The notes under the pieces are model-generated. The model searched no databases. It saw only the letters and a program-made list of their open reading frames with translations, and was not told the DNA's origin. Position numbers and translations under genes: made by a program. Shown here piece after piece: positions 35,181 through 43,905 of a DNA stretch of 64,000 bases. Source of the DNA: Bog-257 sp963805985 (lineage in GTDB: Bacteria > Acidobacteriota > Terriglobia > Terriglobales > Acidobacteriaceae); contig CAWDWG010000012.1 of NCBI GenBank assembly GCA_963805985.1, positions 62,001-126,000 on the forward strand, written 5' to 3'. Within the stretch, counting starts at the first letter, position 1. Every line of letters begins with the position of its first letter.

Positions 35181-36649
35181 TCAACTCCGCGTTGGCTGTG
35201 TCTCCGGAGTGAGTTGCTCGGGCACCGCGCGTGGGCAGGTGCCGTGCACGAACGTCTCGGTTTCCTTCAGGATCCGTGAGACCAGGTCCGGCGTGGCTGC
35301 CTCGCAATAAATGCGCAGCAGCGGTTCGGTGCCGGAGGCGCGCACCAGTACCCAGGCCTCGGCGCCGTTGCCGTTGGTTGGCGCGTCCAGGAAGAACTTC
35401 ACCCCATCCAGCGTTTCGATCTTCTGCACGCGGAAGCTGCCCATCTGCGTGGGCCTGGCCTCTGCGCGGCGCATGGCTTCATCTTTGACTTCGTTGTCGA
35501 GATGAAGATCGATGCGGCCGTAATGATGCTCGCCATATTCCTTCTGCAGATCAGCTACCAGTTGTCCCAGCGGCTTGCCTTCCTCGGCCATGATGTTGGC
35601 CAGCAGCAGGGAATTGAGAAGGCCGTCGCGTTCAGGGAGATGACGGCGAATGCCGATGCCGCCCGACTCCTCACCACCGATGAGAATGTCGCGCTCCAGC
35701 ATGAGATCGCAGATGTACTTGAAGCCGATGCCGCACTCGTGCAGCTTGCGCCCATATTTGGCCGCAATGCGATCGAGCATGCGCGTGGTATTGAACGCGC
35801 GCACGATTTCGCCGGGCCACTGTTTGCGTTTTAGCAGCCACTCCAGAATCACGCAAAAAATCTTGTGCGAGTCGACGAAGCTGCCGTCTTCCGCAACCGC
35901 GCCCAGGCGATCGGCGTCGCCGTCGGTCGCCATGCCGGCTTGGCAGTGGGCTTGAACTACGGCTTCCTGCAGCGCGGCAATGTGAGGCGGTATCGGTTCA
36001 GGATTGATGCCGGGAAACAGCGGGTTCAATTCGCCGCGAATTTCAAAATGATTGATGCCGCTCTCGCTGAAGATGCCTTTCAGGACGCCCCGGCCCGGCG
36101 CCATACATGACATCGATGGCGAACTTGAATCCGGCTTCTTTGATCAGCTTCAGGTCAACGAAGTTCTTGATGGCTGCGATATAGGGCGTCTTGAAATCAG
36201 CCAGCGAGACGCTGCCGCCTTTACGCTCCAGGCGCGGCGATTCCAGTTCGCCTTCGATGGCGCGCATGATCGCCGGCGTGCCCGATCCGCCGTAGTTGGC
36301 TTTGAACTTCACGCCATTCCAGTTGTAGGGATTGTGGCTGGAGGTGATCATGACGCCGCCCGCCGTGGCCAGGTTCTTCACCGCGTAGGAAAGCGCTGGA
36401 GTCGGGCGTGTAGTCGTTCGACAGGCGGACCGCAATGCCGGCGCCGGCGAGGATTTCGGAGATAATCTCCGCCGCGCGTTGCGAGACGAAGCGCGTGTCG
36501 TATCCGACAACCAGGCCTTTGCTGGCGTCTTCGTGCTTATGAACGTAGTGCGCCATCGCGTTGCCGACGCGGCGTACGTTGTCGAAGGTGAAGTCATCGG
36601 CGATGATGCCGCGCCAACCGTCTGTGCCAAACTTGATTTGTGTGGTCAT
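35181..36649 (-). pseudogene. Phosphoglucomutase/phosphomannomutase (COG1109), two frameshifts
   Basis: Alpha-D-phosphohexomutase that interconverts hexose 1- and 6-phosphates. All four motifs are present but spread over three frames: FGTDGWRGI at the start, the active Ser in MITSSHNPYNWNG, the metal loop TDGDADR, the sugar loop GGEESGGIG and the phosphate site RASGTEPLLRIY. The frame changes at 36404-36406 (GGG) and 36094-36096 (CCC); removing one base at each place gives a continuous 488-residue protein. Ten bases separate it from manC upstream, so the pair likely forms a GDP-mannose operon. Two independent one-base additions in conserved regions point to sequencing errors. Confidence 0.87.
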
Positions 36650-36659
36650 GGGTATCCGC

Positions 36660-37815
36660 TTACACCAGTCGCTTCATCTTTTTCTCGTCCAGATACTTCA
36701 CCACCTTGCCGACGTCCTGCGAATTCTCTCGCGTGGTGATGAGCAGTGCGTCGTCGGTTTCGACCACGACGAGATCGCTGATGCCCACCACTGCGACAAA
36801 TTTTCTAGTCGAGTGGACGAAGTTTCCTTGCGCATTCAGCGTGAAACTTTGCTCGGCCTGAATTACGTTGGCGCCGTCGCTTGCCGGGTTGCGATGCTCG
36901 TAGAGCGCCGTCCATGAGCCGAGATCGTTCCATCCGAAGGTGGCCGGAATGCAGTAGATTCCCGACTTAGCCTTCGCCCTTCGCCGAGCGCGGCTCGAGC
37001 ACGGCGTAGTCCACGCTGATGTTTTCGCACTGCGGATATAACTTGGCGAACGTCTTCTCAAACTTGCGAGTGCCGTAACTGGCGGCGATTTCCTCGAGCA
37101 GGGGCGCGGTTTTGGGCAGGTGCTCGCGCAAAGCATCGGCCAGGGTACGCGCTCCCCATACAAACATGCCGCTGTTCCAGAAGAAGTTGCCTGCCTTCAC
37201 GAATTGGGCGGCAACATCGGCTGACGGCTTCTCGGTGAAGCGGCGTACAGGAACGGCACTTGGCACTTGGCCTTTGGCACTTGGCTCCGAAATTTGTGCC
37301 GCGCCGCGTTTACGCTGAGTAGAGCTGTCAGTGCTCACCTCGATGTAGCCGTAGCCCGTCTCCGCGCGCGTGGGTTTAATGCCGATCACAACGATGTTTG
37401 GACCTGCGGCGGCGAGCTCGGCGGCGCGCTTGATGTCGTTGCGAAAACTCTTCTCGTCGGCGATGACGTGATCGGAAGGGAACATGCCGATTACCGCAGT
37501 GGGATCGCGCTTTGCCAGCAGGAACGCCGCGAGACCAATCGCGGGAGCGGTGTTCCGTCCGAGCGGTTCGGCGAGGATTTTCTTCTTGTCGAGCTTCTTC
37601 AGCTGACGAACGATCGGGTCGCGCAGGTCATCGTTGGTGATGACCCAGAACTGCTTGGCCTTAGCCAGCGGCAGCAGGCGCTCGACCGTTTCCTGAATCA
37701 TGCTCTTCTTGCTGTTGAGCGGGAGAAGTTGCTTCGCCATGCGCTTGCGGCTGAGCGGCCAGAAGCGCGTGCCGCGTCCGCCGGCGAGGATTACAGGGTA
37801 GAAGTTATTCGCCAA
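36660..37815 (-). pseudogene. manC: Mannose-1-phosphate guanylyltransferase, one frameshift
   Basis: Makes GDP-mannose from mannose-1-phosphate and GTP. From ATG 37815 it shows the nucleotidyltransferase start VILAGGRGTRFWPLSRK, GRNTAPAIGLAA, MFPSDHVI, RAETGYGYIEV, RRFTEKP and FFWNSGMFVW. The frame breaks near 36970 (SAKGEG then stop). The continuing frame has SGIYCIPATFGWNDLGSWTA and a tail up to KMKRLV. Removing one base gives 384 residues, about 25 more than usual. The excess lies before RRFTEKP (STDSSTQRKRGAAQ, SEPSAKGQVPSAVP) and includes an in-frame stutter repeat (37254-37286). Operon with the mutase gene. Confidence 0.88.
37254..37286. repeat. Stutter repeat inside manC (in frame)
   Basis: The + strand reads GGCACTTGGCACTTGGCC, TTTGGCACTTGGC. 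It lies inside the manC frame and encodes SAKGQVPSA. The words match the type found between atpB and atpE (26860-26945). Confidence 0.65.
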
Positions 37816-37819
37816 ATCG

Positions 37820-38240
37820 TTTCACCACAGAGACACCGAGACACAGAGGTTTGAATCATCGATTGTAATTAAGAATGGGGAAGAGTGCGAAGCGCACGTC
37901 CGCCACAGAGGCGAGAGTAATTAGCCCAGCGCGGAAGCGCTGGGAGAGCAAGCTTTAATTTCATCCGAGCCGCTTCAGCGGCGGAACGGTTCTGGCGCAG
38001 CATGGAATGTCGCCCCTGAAGGGCTCAGAATGAAATAACACCGCTTCACCCAGCGCTTCCGCGTTGGGCTATTGCAGTTTCGTCCCGCCTGCAGCGGGAC
38101 CGTTTGCAGCTTAGGACGGCGGTGAGGTCGGAACGGTGATGACGATCCACGATAGACGTTGGGCCTGTGGCGTTCTGATGGTGCAGCGCACCAGGCCGAC
38201 TCTTAGTGGCTGCTCTGTGCCTCTGTGTCTCTGTGGTGAA
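37820..38240. mobile_element. Segment bounded by inverted TTCACCACAGAG repeats, non-coding, with nested hairpins
   Basis: Left TTTCACCACAGAGACACCGAG (37820-37840) continuing ACACAGAGG; right CTCTGTGCCTCTGTGTCTCT GTGGTGAA (38213-38240) in reverse orientation. Same orientation and nearly the same length as the 5565-6009 segment. Inside, AGCCCAGCGCGGAAGCGCTGGG (about 37922-37943) is the near reverse complement of the stretch at 38049-38071, flanking shorter REP-like stems (CCGCTTCAGCGG, CCCCTGAAGGG, GTCCCGCCTGCAGCGGGAC). It lies between manA and manC and contains no gene. Confidence 0.55.
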
Positions 38241-38245
38241 CACAA

Positions 38246-39232
38246 TCAGGACGTGCTGACCGATCGTGGCTGTTCGGTCTGCGGCTCTTCGACTGGTCCG
38301 GCGGGCAGGGACATTCGCATCAGTTCAATTTCCCACTGTGGCCGCACGCGGTATTGGCGCACGCTGGCGGGAATCACGACCGCGTCCCCAGTGGCGAAGG
38401 TGATGGGCTCCATGCCTTCCGACTCAACGATGCCAGCGCCGCTGACAGCGACGAGGATGTGCGGCGAGTCGCCGGATAGCTCGGCCTGCAGATCCTCGCG
38501 CAGCGTCAGCTTCTCAACTTCAAAGAACGGCGAGCGCACCAGGACATTGGACGCGTCGGTTGCGTGACGAACGACCTTGCCGGCGTTGGTATGCAGCTTG
38601 GTTGCTGCCAGGCCTTCTTTGATATGAAGTTCGCGCGGACGCCCGTAGTCGTATAGGCGATAGGTCACGTCGGAGGTTTGCTGCGTTTCGACCAGGATTA
38701 TCCCGCCGCCGATGGTGTGTACCGTACCGGCAGCGACGTACAGCATGTCGCCAGCGAAGACATCGATCCAGTTCAGCAGATCTTCGGCGCGCGCCTCTTC
38801 GATGGCTTGGCGGAACTCGTCGAGCGTGACTCCAGGCTTGAACCCTAGGCTGACCTGTGCTCCCGGTTGCGCGCGCAGGACATACCAGCATTCGGTCTTG
38901 CCGCAGGGATAACCATTCTTCCGCGCGCTCTCGTCATCGGGGTGGACCTGTACCGAGAGCTTGGAGCCGGGAAACAGAAACTTCACCAGCAGCGGAAAGC
39001 GATCTTCGTAGCAGGACAATCGTCCAACCATCTCGCGCCGAAATTCTTTGCTGAGGTCGGCGAGGCTGCGGCCGGCGAGTGGGCCGTTGGCGACGCGATT
39101 GTCTTCCCACGTCAGCCAGCTTTCACCGATAGGCTCGGCGACGGCGCGCGTGTAGATCGGGCGCAGGTCACGCACGCCCCATGGTCGCTCGTCGAAGATG
39201 GGGATCATCAGGAATGGATAGAGTTGGGACAT
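38246..39232 (-). CDS. manA: Class I mannose-6-phosphate isomerase
   Basis: Interconverts fructose-6-P and mannose-6-P, the entry to GDP-mannose. 328 residues from ATG 39232 (MSQLYPFLMIPIFDERPWG); the frame extends 15 codons further upstream but the family starts here. Zinc ligands are visible in LSVQVHPDD, GKTECWYVL and VAAGTVHTIGGG, and the cupin-like second half (DVTYRLYDYGRPRELHI) is complete. It lies upstream of manC and the phosphohexomutase on the same strand, separated from them by the repeat segment 37820-38240. A weak ribosome site precedes the start. Confidence 0.9.
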   Translation of the reverse strand: MSQLYPFLMIPIFDERPWGVRDLRPIYTRAVAEPIGESWLTWEDNRVANGPLAGRSLADLSKEFRREMVGRLSCYEDRFPLLVKFLFPGSKLSVQVHPDDESARKNGYPCGKTECWYVLRAQPGAQVSLGFKPGVTLDEFRQAIEEARAEDLLNWIDVFAGDMLYVAAGTVHTIGGGIILVETQQTSDVTYRLYDYGRPRELHIKEGLAATKLHTNAGKVVRHATDASNVLVRSPFFEVEKLTLREDLQAELSGDSPHILVAVSGAGIVESEGMEPITFATGDAVVIPASVRQYRVRPQWEIELMRMSLPAGPVEEPQTEQPRSVSTS

Positions 39233-39437
39233 GATTCTTACGGGTAGTACAGCGCTTCGGCGCCTTGCACGCGACAATCAGTCTAATCTATCGGAGGGGC
39301 GGTCATCAGTCGATGACCGTCCGCATGGAGGTCGGTGAGGCCGGTCGCACAAAATTTTCGTTAATCCACGAACCGCAGATCCTTCGTCGGGCTGAAGCCC
39401 TCCTCAGGATGACAAGAATAAAAAGGGAGTCGTCAGC

Positions 39438-39589
39438 GGCACGGCTCAAGCCGTGCCCTTTCAAAGCGATCGGCTTCAGTTGCCCGCGTTCGCGGGCCTG
39501 AAGGCCCGCACTACCAAAGCACCAGCTTGGACGCCAGCCTGAAGGCTGGCACTACCAAAGCAGCGTCATCCGCGGCGCTCAAGCGCCGC
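39438..39589. repeat. Cluster of four REP-like hairpins
   Basis: Four perfect stems in 150 bases: GGCACGGCTCAAGCCGTGCC (39438-39457), GCGGGCCTGAAGGCCCGC (39492-39509), GCCAGCCTGAAGGCTGGC (39533-39550) and GCGGCGCTCAAGCGCCGC (39572-39589). The last three are each followed by ACTACC. They fill most of the gap between manA and the aminotransferase. Upstream (39370-39415) lies a copy of the dispersed CCGCAGATCC...GTCGGGCTGAAG...GATGACA repeat. Confidence 0.8.
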
Positions 39590-39595
39590 ACTACC

Positions 39596-40795
39596 TTACA
39601 CGCTGGCGAAGAAGGTGCGCATGCGTTCGATGCCGCGTTCCAGATTCTGCGGCGACGTAGCGTAGGAAATCCGCACGTGGTCCTGCGTGCCGAATCCCTC
39701 ACCCGGTACGACGACGACGTGCGCTTCATGCAGCAGCCGGCGCGCTACGTCGGATGCGGAGTTCAGTCCGCCGCGCTCGAAGTAATGGCTGACGTTGGGA
39801 TAGGCATAGAACGCGCCGTTCGGAGCTGCGCAGGTGATACCAGGAATGGAACGCAATCCATTGACGATCTGGTCGCGCAGCGCGATGTAGCCGGTCAGCA
39901 TCTGCTGAACGCAATCCTGCGATCCGTTCAGCGCGGCCACGGCAGCCTTCTGCACGACCGACGTGGGATTCGACGTGCTCTGGCCCTGGAGCTTGTTCAT
40001 CGCGCTGATGATGGACGCGGGGCCGAGCGCGTAGCCAAGCCGCCATCCGGTCATCGCATACGTTTTCGAAAGCGAGCCGATGATGATCAGCCGCTCGCGG
40101 ACTTCGTGAACGCAGCCTGCCGAGAACTTGTGGCCGGTATGGTTCAGGTACACGTAGCATTCATCGGAGACGACATAGATTCCGCGATCATGCGCCAGGC
40201 GCAGCACCTCGCTCATGTCGTCGGGATTCATCACCGCGCCGGAAGGATTGCTGGGTGAATTCAAAATGATGACCTTGGTGCGCGGGGTGATGGCCCGCTC
40301 GACCATGTCGGCCGTGAGCGCGAAGTCGTGGCGCTCGTCGGTGGCGATATAGACTGGCTCGCCGCCGGCATAGCGCACGATGTCCTTGAACGACACCCAG
40401 TAGGGAACGGGAATGATGACTTCGTCGCCGTGATCGACCAGCACCTGAATGGCGTTGAACAGCGCATGCTTGCCGCCGGTTGAGGCGATGCAGTCCTCGC
40501 GTTTGTAGTCGGAACCGAAGTCGGCAGCGTGGCGCTTGACGATGGCGTCACGCAACTCGGCGGTGCCGGCGACGGCGGTGTACTTCGTGAAGTCGGCGCG
40601 GATGGCCGCGATGCCCGCTTCCTTGATGTGCTCCGGCGTGGGGTAGTGGGGCTCGCCCGCGCCCAGATCGACCAGGTCGGCGCCGGTGGCGCGCAGCTTT
40701 TCGGCTTCTCCGGCCACGGCCATCGTGGCAGAGACCTCGATGCGTTGAATGCGGTTGGTCAAGAACGAAGAAAGCTGGGTTCCGGCAGTGGTCAT
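39596..40795 (-). CDS. PLP-dependent aspartate/aromatic aminotransferase (class I)
   Basis: A 399-residue fold-type I aminotransferase: LGAGEPHYPTPEHIKEA near the start, TGGKHALFN, the cofactor-binding NSPSNPSGAV and YVVSDECY, and the PLP lysine in IGSLSKTYAMTGWRLGY. Arg motif near the end (DHVRISYA). It most resembles prokaryotic aspartate aminotransferases of subgroup 1b, but substrate range (aspartate, prephenate, aromatic) cannot be fixed by eye. Its start codon lies 10 bases after the coaD stop, with AAGGG at the stop, so it is translated from the coaD transcript. Confidence 0.9.
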   Translation of the reverse strand: MTTAGTQLSSFLTNRIQRIEVSATMAVAGEAEKLRATGADLVDLGAGEPHYPTPEHIKEAGIAAIRADFTKYTAVAGTAELRDAIVKRHAADFGSDYKREDCIASTGGKHALFNAIQVLVDHGDEVIIPVPYWVSFKDIVRYAGGEPVYIATDERHDFALTADMVERAITPRTKVIILNSPSNPSGAVMNPDDMSEVLRLAHDRGIYVVSDECYVYLNHTGHKFSAGCVHEVRERLIIIGSLSKTYAMTGWRLGYALGPASIISAMNKLQGQSTSNPTSVVQKAAVAALNGSQDCVQQMLTGYIALRDQIVNGLRSIPGITCAAPNGAFYAYPNVSHYFERGGLNSASDVARRLLHEAHVVVVPGEGFGTQDHVRISYATSPQNLERGIERMRTFFASV

Positions 40796-40805
40796 GGTCG
40801 TCCCT

Positions 40806-41327
40806 TCATAAAAGATGTTTGCCTGTCGCTGAAATATGTCTCTGGCTGACTCGCTGACGAACTTTTTCTTCGACCATTTCCGGCACCAGGCCAGTTAACG
40901 GTCCCCCGAGTTTAGCGATCTCGCGCACGATGCGCGAGCTGAGGTAAGAATATTGTTCTGCCGGCATCATGAAAATGGTCTCGACTCGCGGTTCCATCTT
41001 GCGATTCATGAGCGCCATTTGCAGTTCGAATTCGTAATCGCTGATGGCGCGGATGCCGCGCAGCACGGCGTTGGCGTTCTGCTGGATGCAGTAGCTCACC
41101 AGCAATCCCTCGAAGGTATCGATGGACACATTCTCCAGATCCGAAGTCATCGCCATCAGCATCTCTTTGCGCTCGGGTAGCGTGAAGAGCGGCTCGCTCT
41201 TGTCGAGATTTCGCGCAATGGCCACGATCAGTTTATCGAACAGTTTGGCTCCCCGGCGGATGAGGTCGAGATGGCCGTTGGTTACGGGATCGAACGACCC
41301 GGGATAAATGGCGACGATGTTCTTCAA
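40806..41327 (-). CDS. coaD: Phosphopantetheine adenylyltransferase
   Basis: Penultimate step of coenzyme A synthesis (4'-phosphopantetheine plus ATP to dephospho-CoA). 173 residues with the nucleotidyltransferase signature YPGSFDPVTNGHLDLI, FEGLLVSYCIQ, LRGIRAISDYEFELQMALMN and a final SYLSSRIVREIAKLGG. The C-terminus is a little longer than usual (VRQRVSQRHISATG). First gene of a two-gene unit with the aminotransferase. Confidence 0.95.
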   Translation of the reverse strand: MKNIVAIYPGSFDPVTNGHLDLIRRGAKLFDKLIVAIARNLDKSEPLFTLPERKEMLMAMTSDLENVSIDTFEGLLVSYCIQQNANAVLRGIRAISDYEFELQMALMNRKMEPRVETIFMMPAEQYSYLSSRIVREIAKLGGPLTGLVPEMVEEKVRQRVSQRHISATGKHLL

Positions 41328-41773
41328 GGACCCTCGGAGACGGGGATTTAGCGATGATTTTATTCTGGCAGAGGTTTGGCAGGCAATCAGGAATGCGGTT
41401 GAAATGACGACCAGCGGAACAGTTTTGTGGAAATCAGGGCCGCAATTCGAAGCGTAGAGCTTGGATCCAGTGGAGTGCGGCCTGGCGGCTACGTAAATTG
41501 CTGAAGACTCGTATCGCCCATCGGGTGGCGTCGGAGTCGAGCCGGCTCAGAAAAGAAAGAAGCGGCTTGGACGCCAGGCTGAAGAGACTGTGTGGCGATC
41601 CGTGTCGCCGCTCCGCGGCTGGAACCGCAGATCCCTCGGTCGGACTAAAGTCCACGGTCGGGATGACAAAAAAACGGAGGGAGCTGAGGACGCTGGTCTG
41701 AAGGCCAGCACTACCCGAAAGCGAAAGCTTCGCTGGCGGCGCGACCCTCCCTCCGACTCCCTCTCGAGTATGC
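41328..41773. other. Intergenic region with dispersed repeats
   Basis: About 445 bases between coaD and recA without a convincing gene. The part from 41573 to 41725 contains GATCCCTCGGTCGGACTAAAG...GGGATGACA (the dispersed GTCATCC-type repeat) and GCTGGTCTGAAGGCCAGC with CACTACCCG after it (REP hairpin). The left half shows no recognisable element. Confidence 0.6.
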
Positions 41774-42859
41774 TTACTTCCGCCCAGCGGGTCCTTTGGG
41801 CTGCGCAGCCGGGGAGGCCTCGGCATTGGCAGCCGCGGCTTGTGCTTTGTCGGCCGCTGATATTAGGCCCAGGGCCTTGCGCACTTCGGCGTCGAGCTTC
41901 GCAGCGATGTCCTTGTTGTCCTTCAGGAATGTCTTGGCGTTCTCGCGACCCTGGCCGACCCGCTCGCCCTTGTAACTAAACCAGGAGCCGGACTTCTCCA
42001 GCAGATTCGCGTTCACTGCCAGATCGATCAGGTCGCCCTCGCGCGAGATGCCTTCGCCGTACATCATGTCGAACTCGGCCTCGCGGAAGGGAGCGGCGAC
42101 CTTGTTCTTCACGATCTTCACCCGGGTGCGCGAGCCGACCACCTGGTCGCCGTCCTTGATGGCGCCGATGCGGCGGATGTCGATGCGGACCGACGAATAG
42201 AATTTCAGCGCGCGGCCGCCGGTTGTGGTCTCAGGATTGCCGAACATGACGCCGATCTTCTCGCGGATCTGGTTGATGAAGACCAGGCAGGTATTCGACT
42301 TGGCAACGATGCCGGTGAGTTTGCGCAAGGCCTGCGACATGAGGCGCGCCTGCAGGCCGACGTGGCTGTCGCCCATTTCGCCGTCGAGCTCAGCCTTGGG
42401 GACTAGCGCCGCGACCGAGTCGACGACCAGTACGTCGATTGCGCCTGAGCGGACCAGAGCTTCGGCAATCTCCAACGCCTGCTCGCCATAATCGGGCTGC
42501 GAGACCAGCAGGTTGTCGACGTCCACGCCCAGTTTGGCGGCGTAGATGGGATCGAGCGCGTGCTCGGCATCGACAAAGGCGGCCATGCCGCCCTGCTTTT
42601 GCGCCTCCCCAATCACCTGCAACGCAATGGTCGTCTTGCCGGAAGACTCCGGGCCGAAGACCTCGACCACGCGGCCGCGCGGGAAGCCGCCAACGCCCAG
42701 CGCGGCGTCGAAGGAGATGGCGCCAGTGGAGATCACGGAGATGGGAACCACGGCTCCCTTGCTGCCCAACTTCATGATGGAGCCCTTGCCGAACTGCTTC
42801 TCGATTTGCGATAGCGCCAGGTCGATTGCCCGGCCTTTTTCAGTTTTCTCGTCCGCCAT
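41774..42859 (-). CDS. recA: Recombinase RecA
   Basis: A 361-residue protein. ATP-dependent strand exchange, and activation of LexA self-cleavage where the SOS system is present. Walker A GPESSGKTT, Walker B-like VLVVDSVAALVP, DNA-binding loop around VGLQARLMSQALRK and the C-terminal domain with FSYKGERVGQGRENAK are all present. The C-terminal tail (DKAQAAAANAEASPAAQPKG) is Ala/Pro-rich rather than strongly acidic. A palindrome about 230 bases upstream (43092-43111) is a candidate SOS operator. Confidence 0.97.
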   Translation of the reverse strand: MADEKTEKGRAIDLALSQIEKQFGKGSIMKLGSKGAVVPISVISTGAISFDAALGVGGFPRGRVVEVFGPESSGKTTIALQVIGEAQKQGGMAAFVDAEHALDPIYAAKLGVDVDNLLVSQPDYGEQALEIAEALVRSGAIDVLVVDSVAALVPKAELDGEMGDSHVGLQARLMSQALRKLTGIVAKSNTCLVFINQIREKIGVMFGNPETTTGGRALKFYSSVRIDIRRIGAIKDGDQVVGSRTRVKIVKNKVAAPFREAEFDMMYGEGISREGDLIDLAVNANLLEKSGSWFSYKGERVGQGRENAKTFLKDNKDIAAKLDAEVRKALGLISAADKAQAAAANAEASPAAQPKGPAGRK

Positions 42860-43091
42860 GAGTGCTGCTCCTTGGCTGCTCCATTCCGGCGCCGCAGCGC
42901 GGGAGGACAGGCAAAAGTAAGTTGTGATGGGTCAGAGAGCAGGCGCCGTTCGGGCCCCGGTTACACGCTCATTGCGCGTGCAATTGCCGGTCCGGAATGG
43001 GCGATTCGCGGTGAAGAGCGCATGGATCCTGACGGCCCATTATACATCCAGTAATCGCCAAAAAGCGAAGAAATAGCGAATTATGCTGGAA

Positions 43092-43111
43092 CGAAAGTAC
43101 ATGTACTTTCG
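43092..43111 (-). promoter_or_regulatory. 20-bp perfect palindrome upstream of recA, candidate SOS operator
   Basis: CGAAAGTACATGTACTTTCG. On the recA strand a CATAAT -10-like box follows at 43080-43085, which would put the palindrome over the -35 position, where a repressor would block transcription. The AGTAC...GTACT core resembles the cyanobacterial LexA box (AGTAC-N4-GTACT) except that the spacing here is 2, not 4. A related inverted repeat lies near ruvB (24733-24760). Another inverted repeat, GGTTAT...ATAACC, is at 43210-43231. No lexA gene is in the window. The rest of 42860-43313 holds no gene. Confidence 0.55.
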
Positions 43112-43313
43112 TGTCTCACATACAGTTGTGACAGCGGTTACAAACGTCCTGTTCTCGCCGCATTGGGCGCGCCTCCCATCATGCAGTGCTATTGTGCCGT
43201 TCCCCGGGGGTTATTGACACAGTGATAACCTCGAGCGACTCGCGCCAGCTTGATCGGAACAAAGCGCCCGACCTGCCCCCGGCGCCTTGAAATCGCTGCC
43301 GTCAGACTTTGAC

Positions 43314-43354
43314 GTGGGCCGGAGGCCCACATTACTGCCGGCCAGAGGCCGGCG
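43314..43354. repeat. Two REP-like hairpins downstream of the DUF3224 gene
   Basis: GTGGGCCGGAGGCCCAC (43314-43330) and GCCGGCCAGAGGCCGGC (43338-43354), followed by GCTACGC. They lie directly at the 3' end of the leftward DUF3224 gene and could stop its transcript before recA. Confidence 0.6.
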
Positions 43355-43364
43355 CTACGCAATC

Positions 43365-43889
43365 TCAGTGAGTCTCCGGCAGCGTGTATTCAAAATCGTA
43401 GGAATGCTTTCCGTCGGCAATGATGATGTTCAACGTGCCGGCGATACCCGCCAACTGCCCGGTACCGGAGTCGGGAACGACCGATATTGACAGTGTTGGC
43501 ACGCCACGGGTCATGGTTCCGCTATGTTGCAGGACGAAGCTGCCGGTGCGGCCGGCCAGCGTACCGGTGAATTGCTCCAGGGCGACGTAACCTCCTGACG
43601 AACCCTTAGCGCCGGTGCCGAAGCTCAACATCTCGACCTTGCTGACACCCGAAAGATCGCCATGCCACTGTTTGTCGCCAGACATCCGTCCTATGCCTGC
43701 GGCCTTGGCCTGCTCGTCTGCAGGCTGCGGAACTAACTTCACGTCGAAGGTTCCGGTTGCGTGACCCTTCATTGCTGACTCCTTGTTGCCTGATGCTGGA
43801 GATGGAGAAGATGCCTGCGCCACGGCGACGTGGGCAAGGCAGAGAGACAGTGCGATCTGCGCGATTATGCCAAGGCCTCGATATCTCAT
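43365..43889 (-). CDS. Exported DUF3224-domain protein
   Basis: 174 residues from ATG 43889, beginning with a signal peptide (MRYRGLGIIAQIALSLCLAH, VAVA). The body is all-beta: KGHATGTFDVKLVPQ, FGTGAKGSSGGYVALEQFTG, GSFVLQHSGTM, DSGTGQLAGIAGTLNIIIADG and HSYDFEYTLP, the DUF3224 pattern. Function unknown; structures of this family are barrel-like. It starts 16 bases after the thyX stop codon and is likely co-transcribed with it. Confidence 0.88.
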   Translation of the reverse strand: MRYRGLGIIAQIALSLCLAHVAVAQASSPSPASGNKESAMKGHATGTFDVKLVPQPADEQAKAAGIGRMSGDKQWHGDLSGVSKVEMLSFGTGAKGSSGGYVALEQFTGTLAGRTGSFVLQHSGTMTRGVPTLSISVVPDSGTGQLAGIAGTLNIIIADGKHSYDFEYTLPETH

Positions 43890-43905
43890 GGTACGAATCA
43901 CCACC

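Noticed and set aside
35181..36649. Programmed ribosomal frameshifting in the mutase gene
   Set aside because: Neither site has a slippery heptamer with a downstream pseudoknot or a stop codon context, and three other genes show the same kind of indel, so error is more likely.
39438..39589. CRISPR array
   Set aside because: The stems differ in sequence and spacing; there are no identical direct repeats with uniform spacers and no cas genes.
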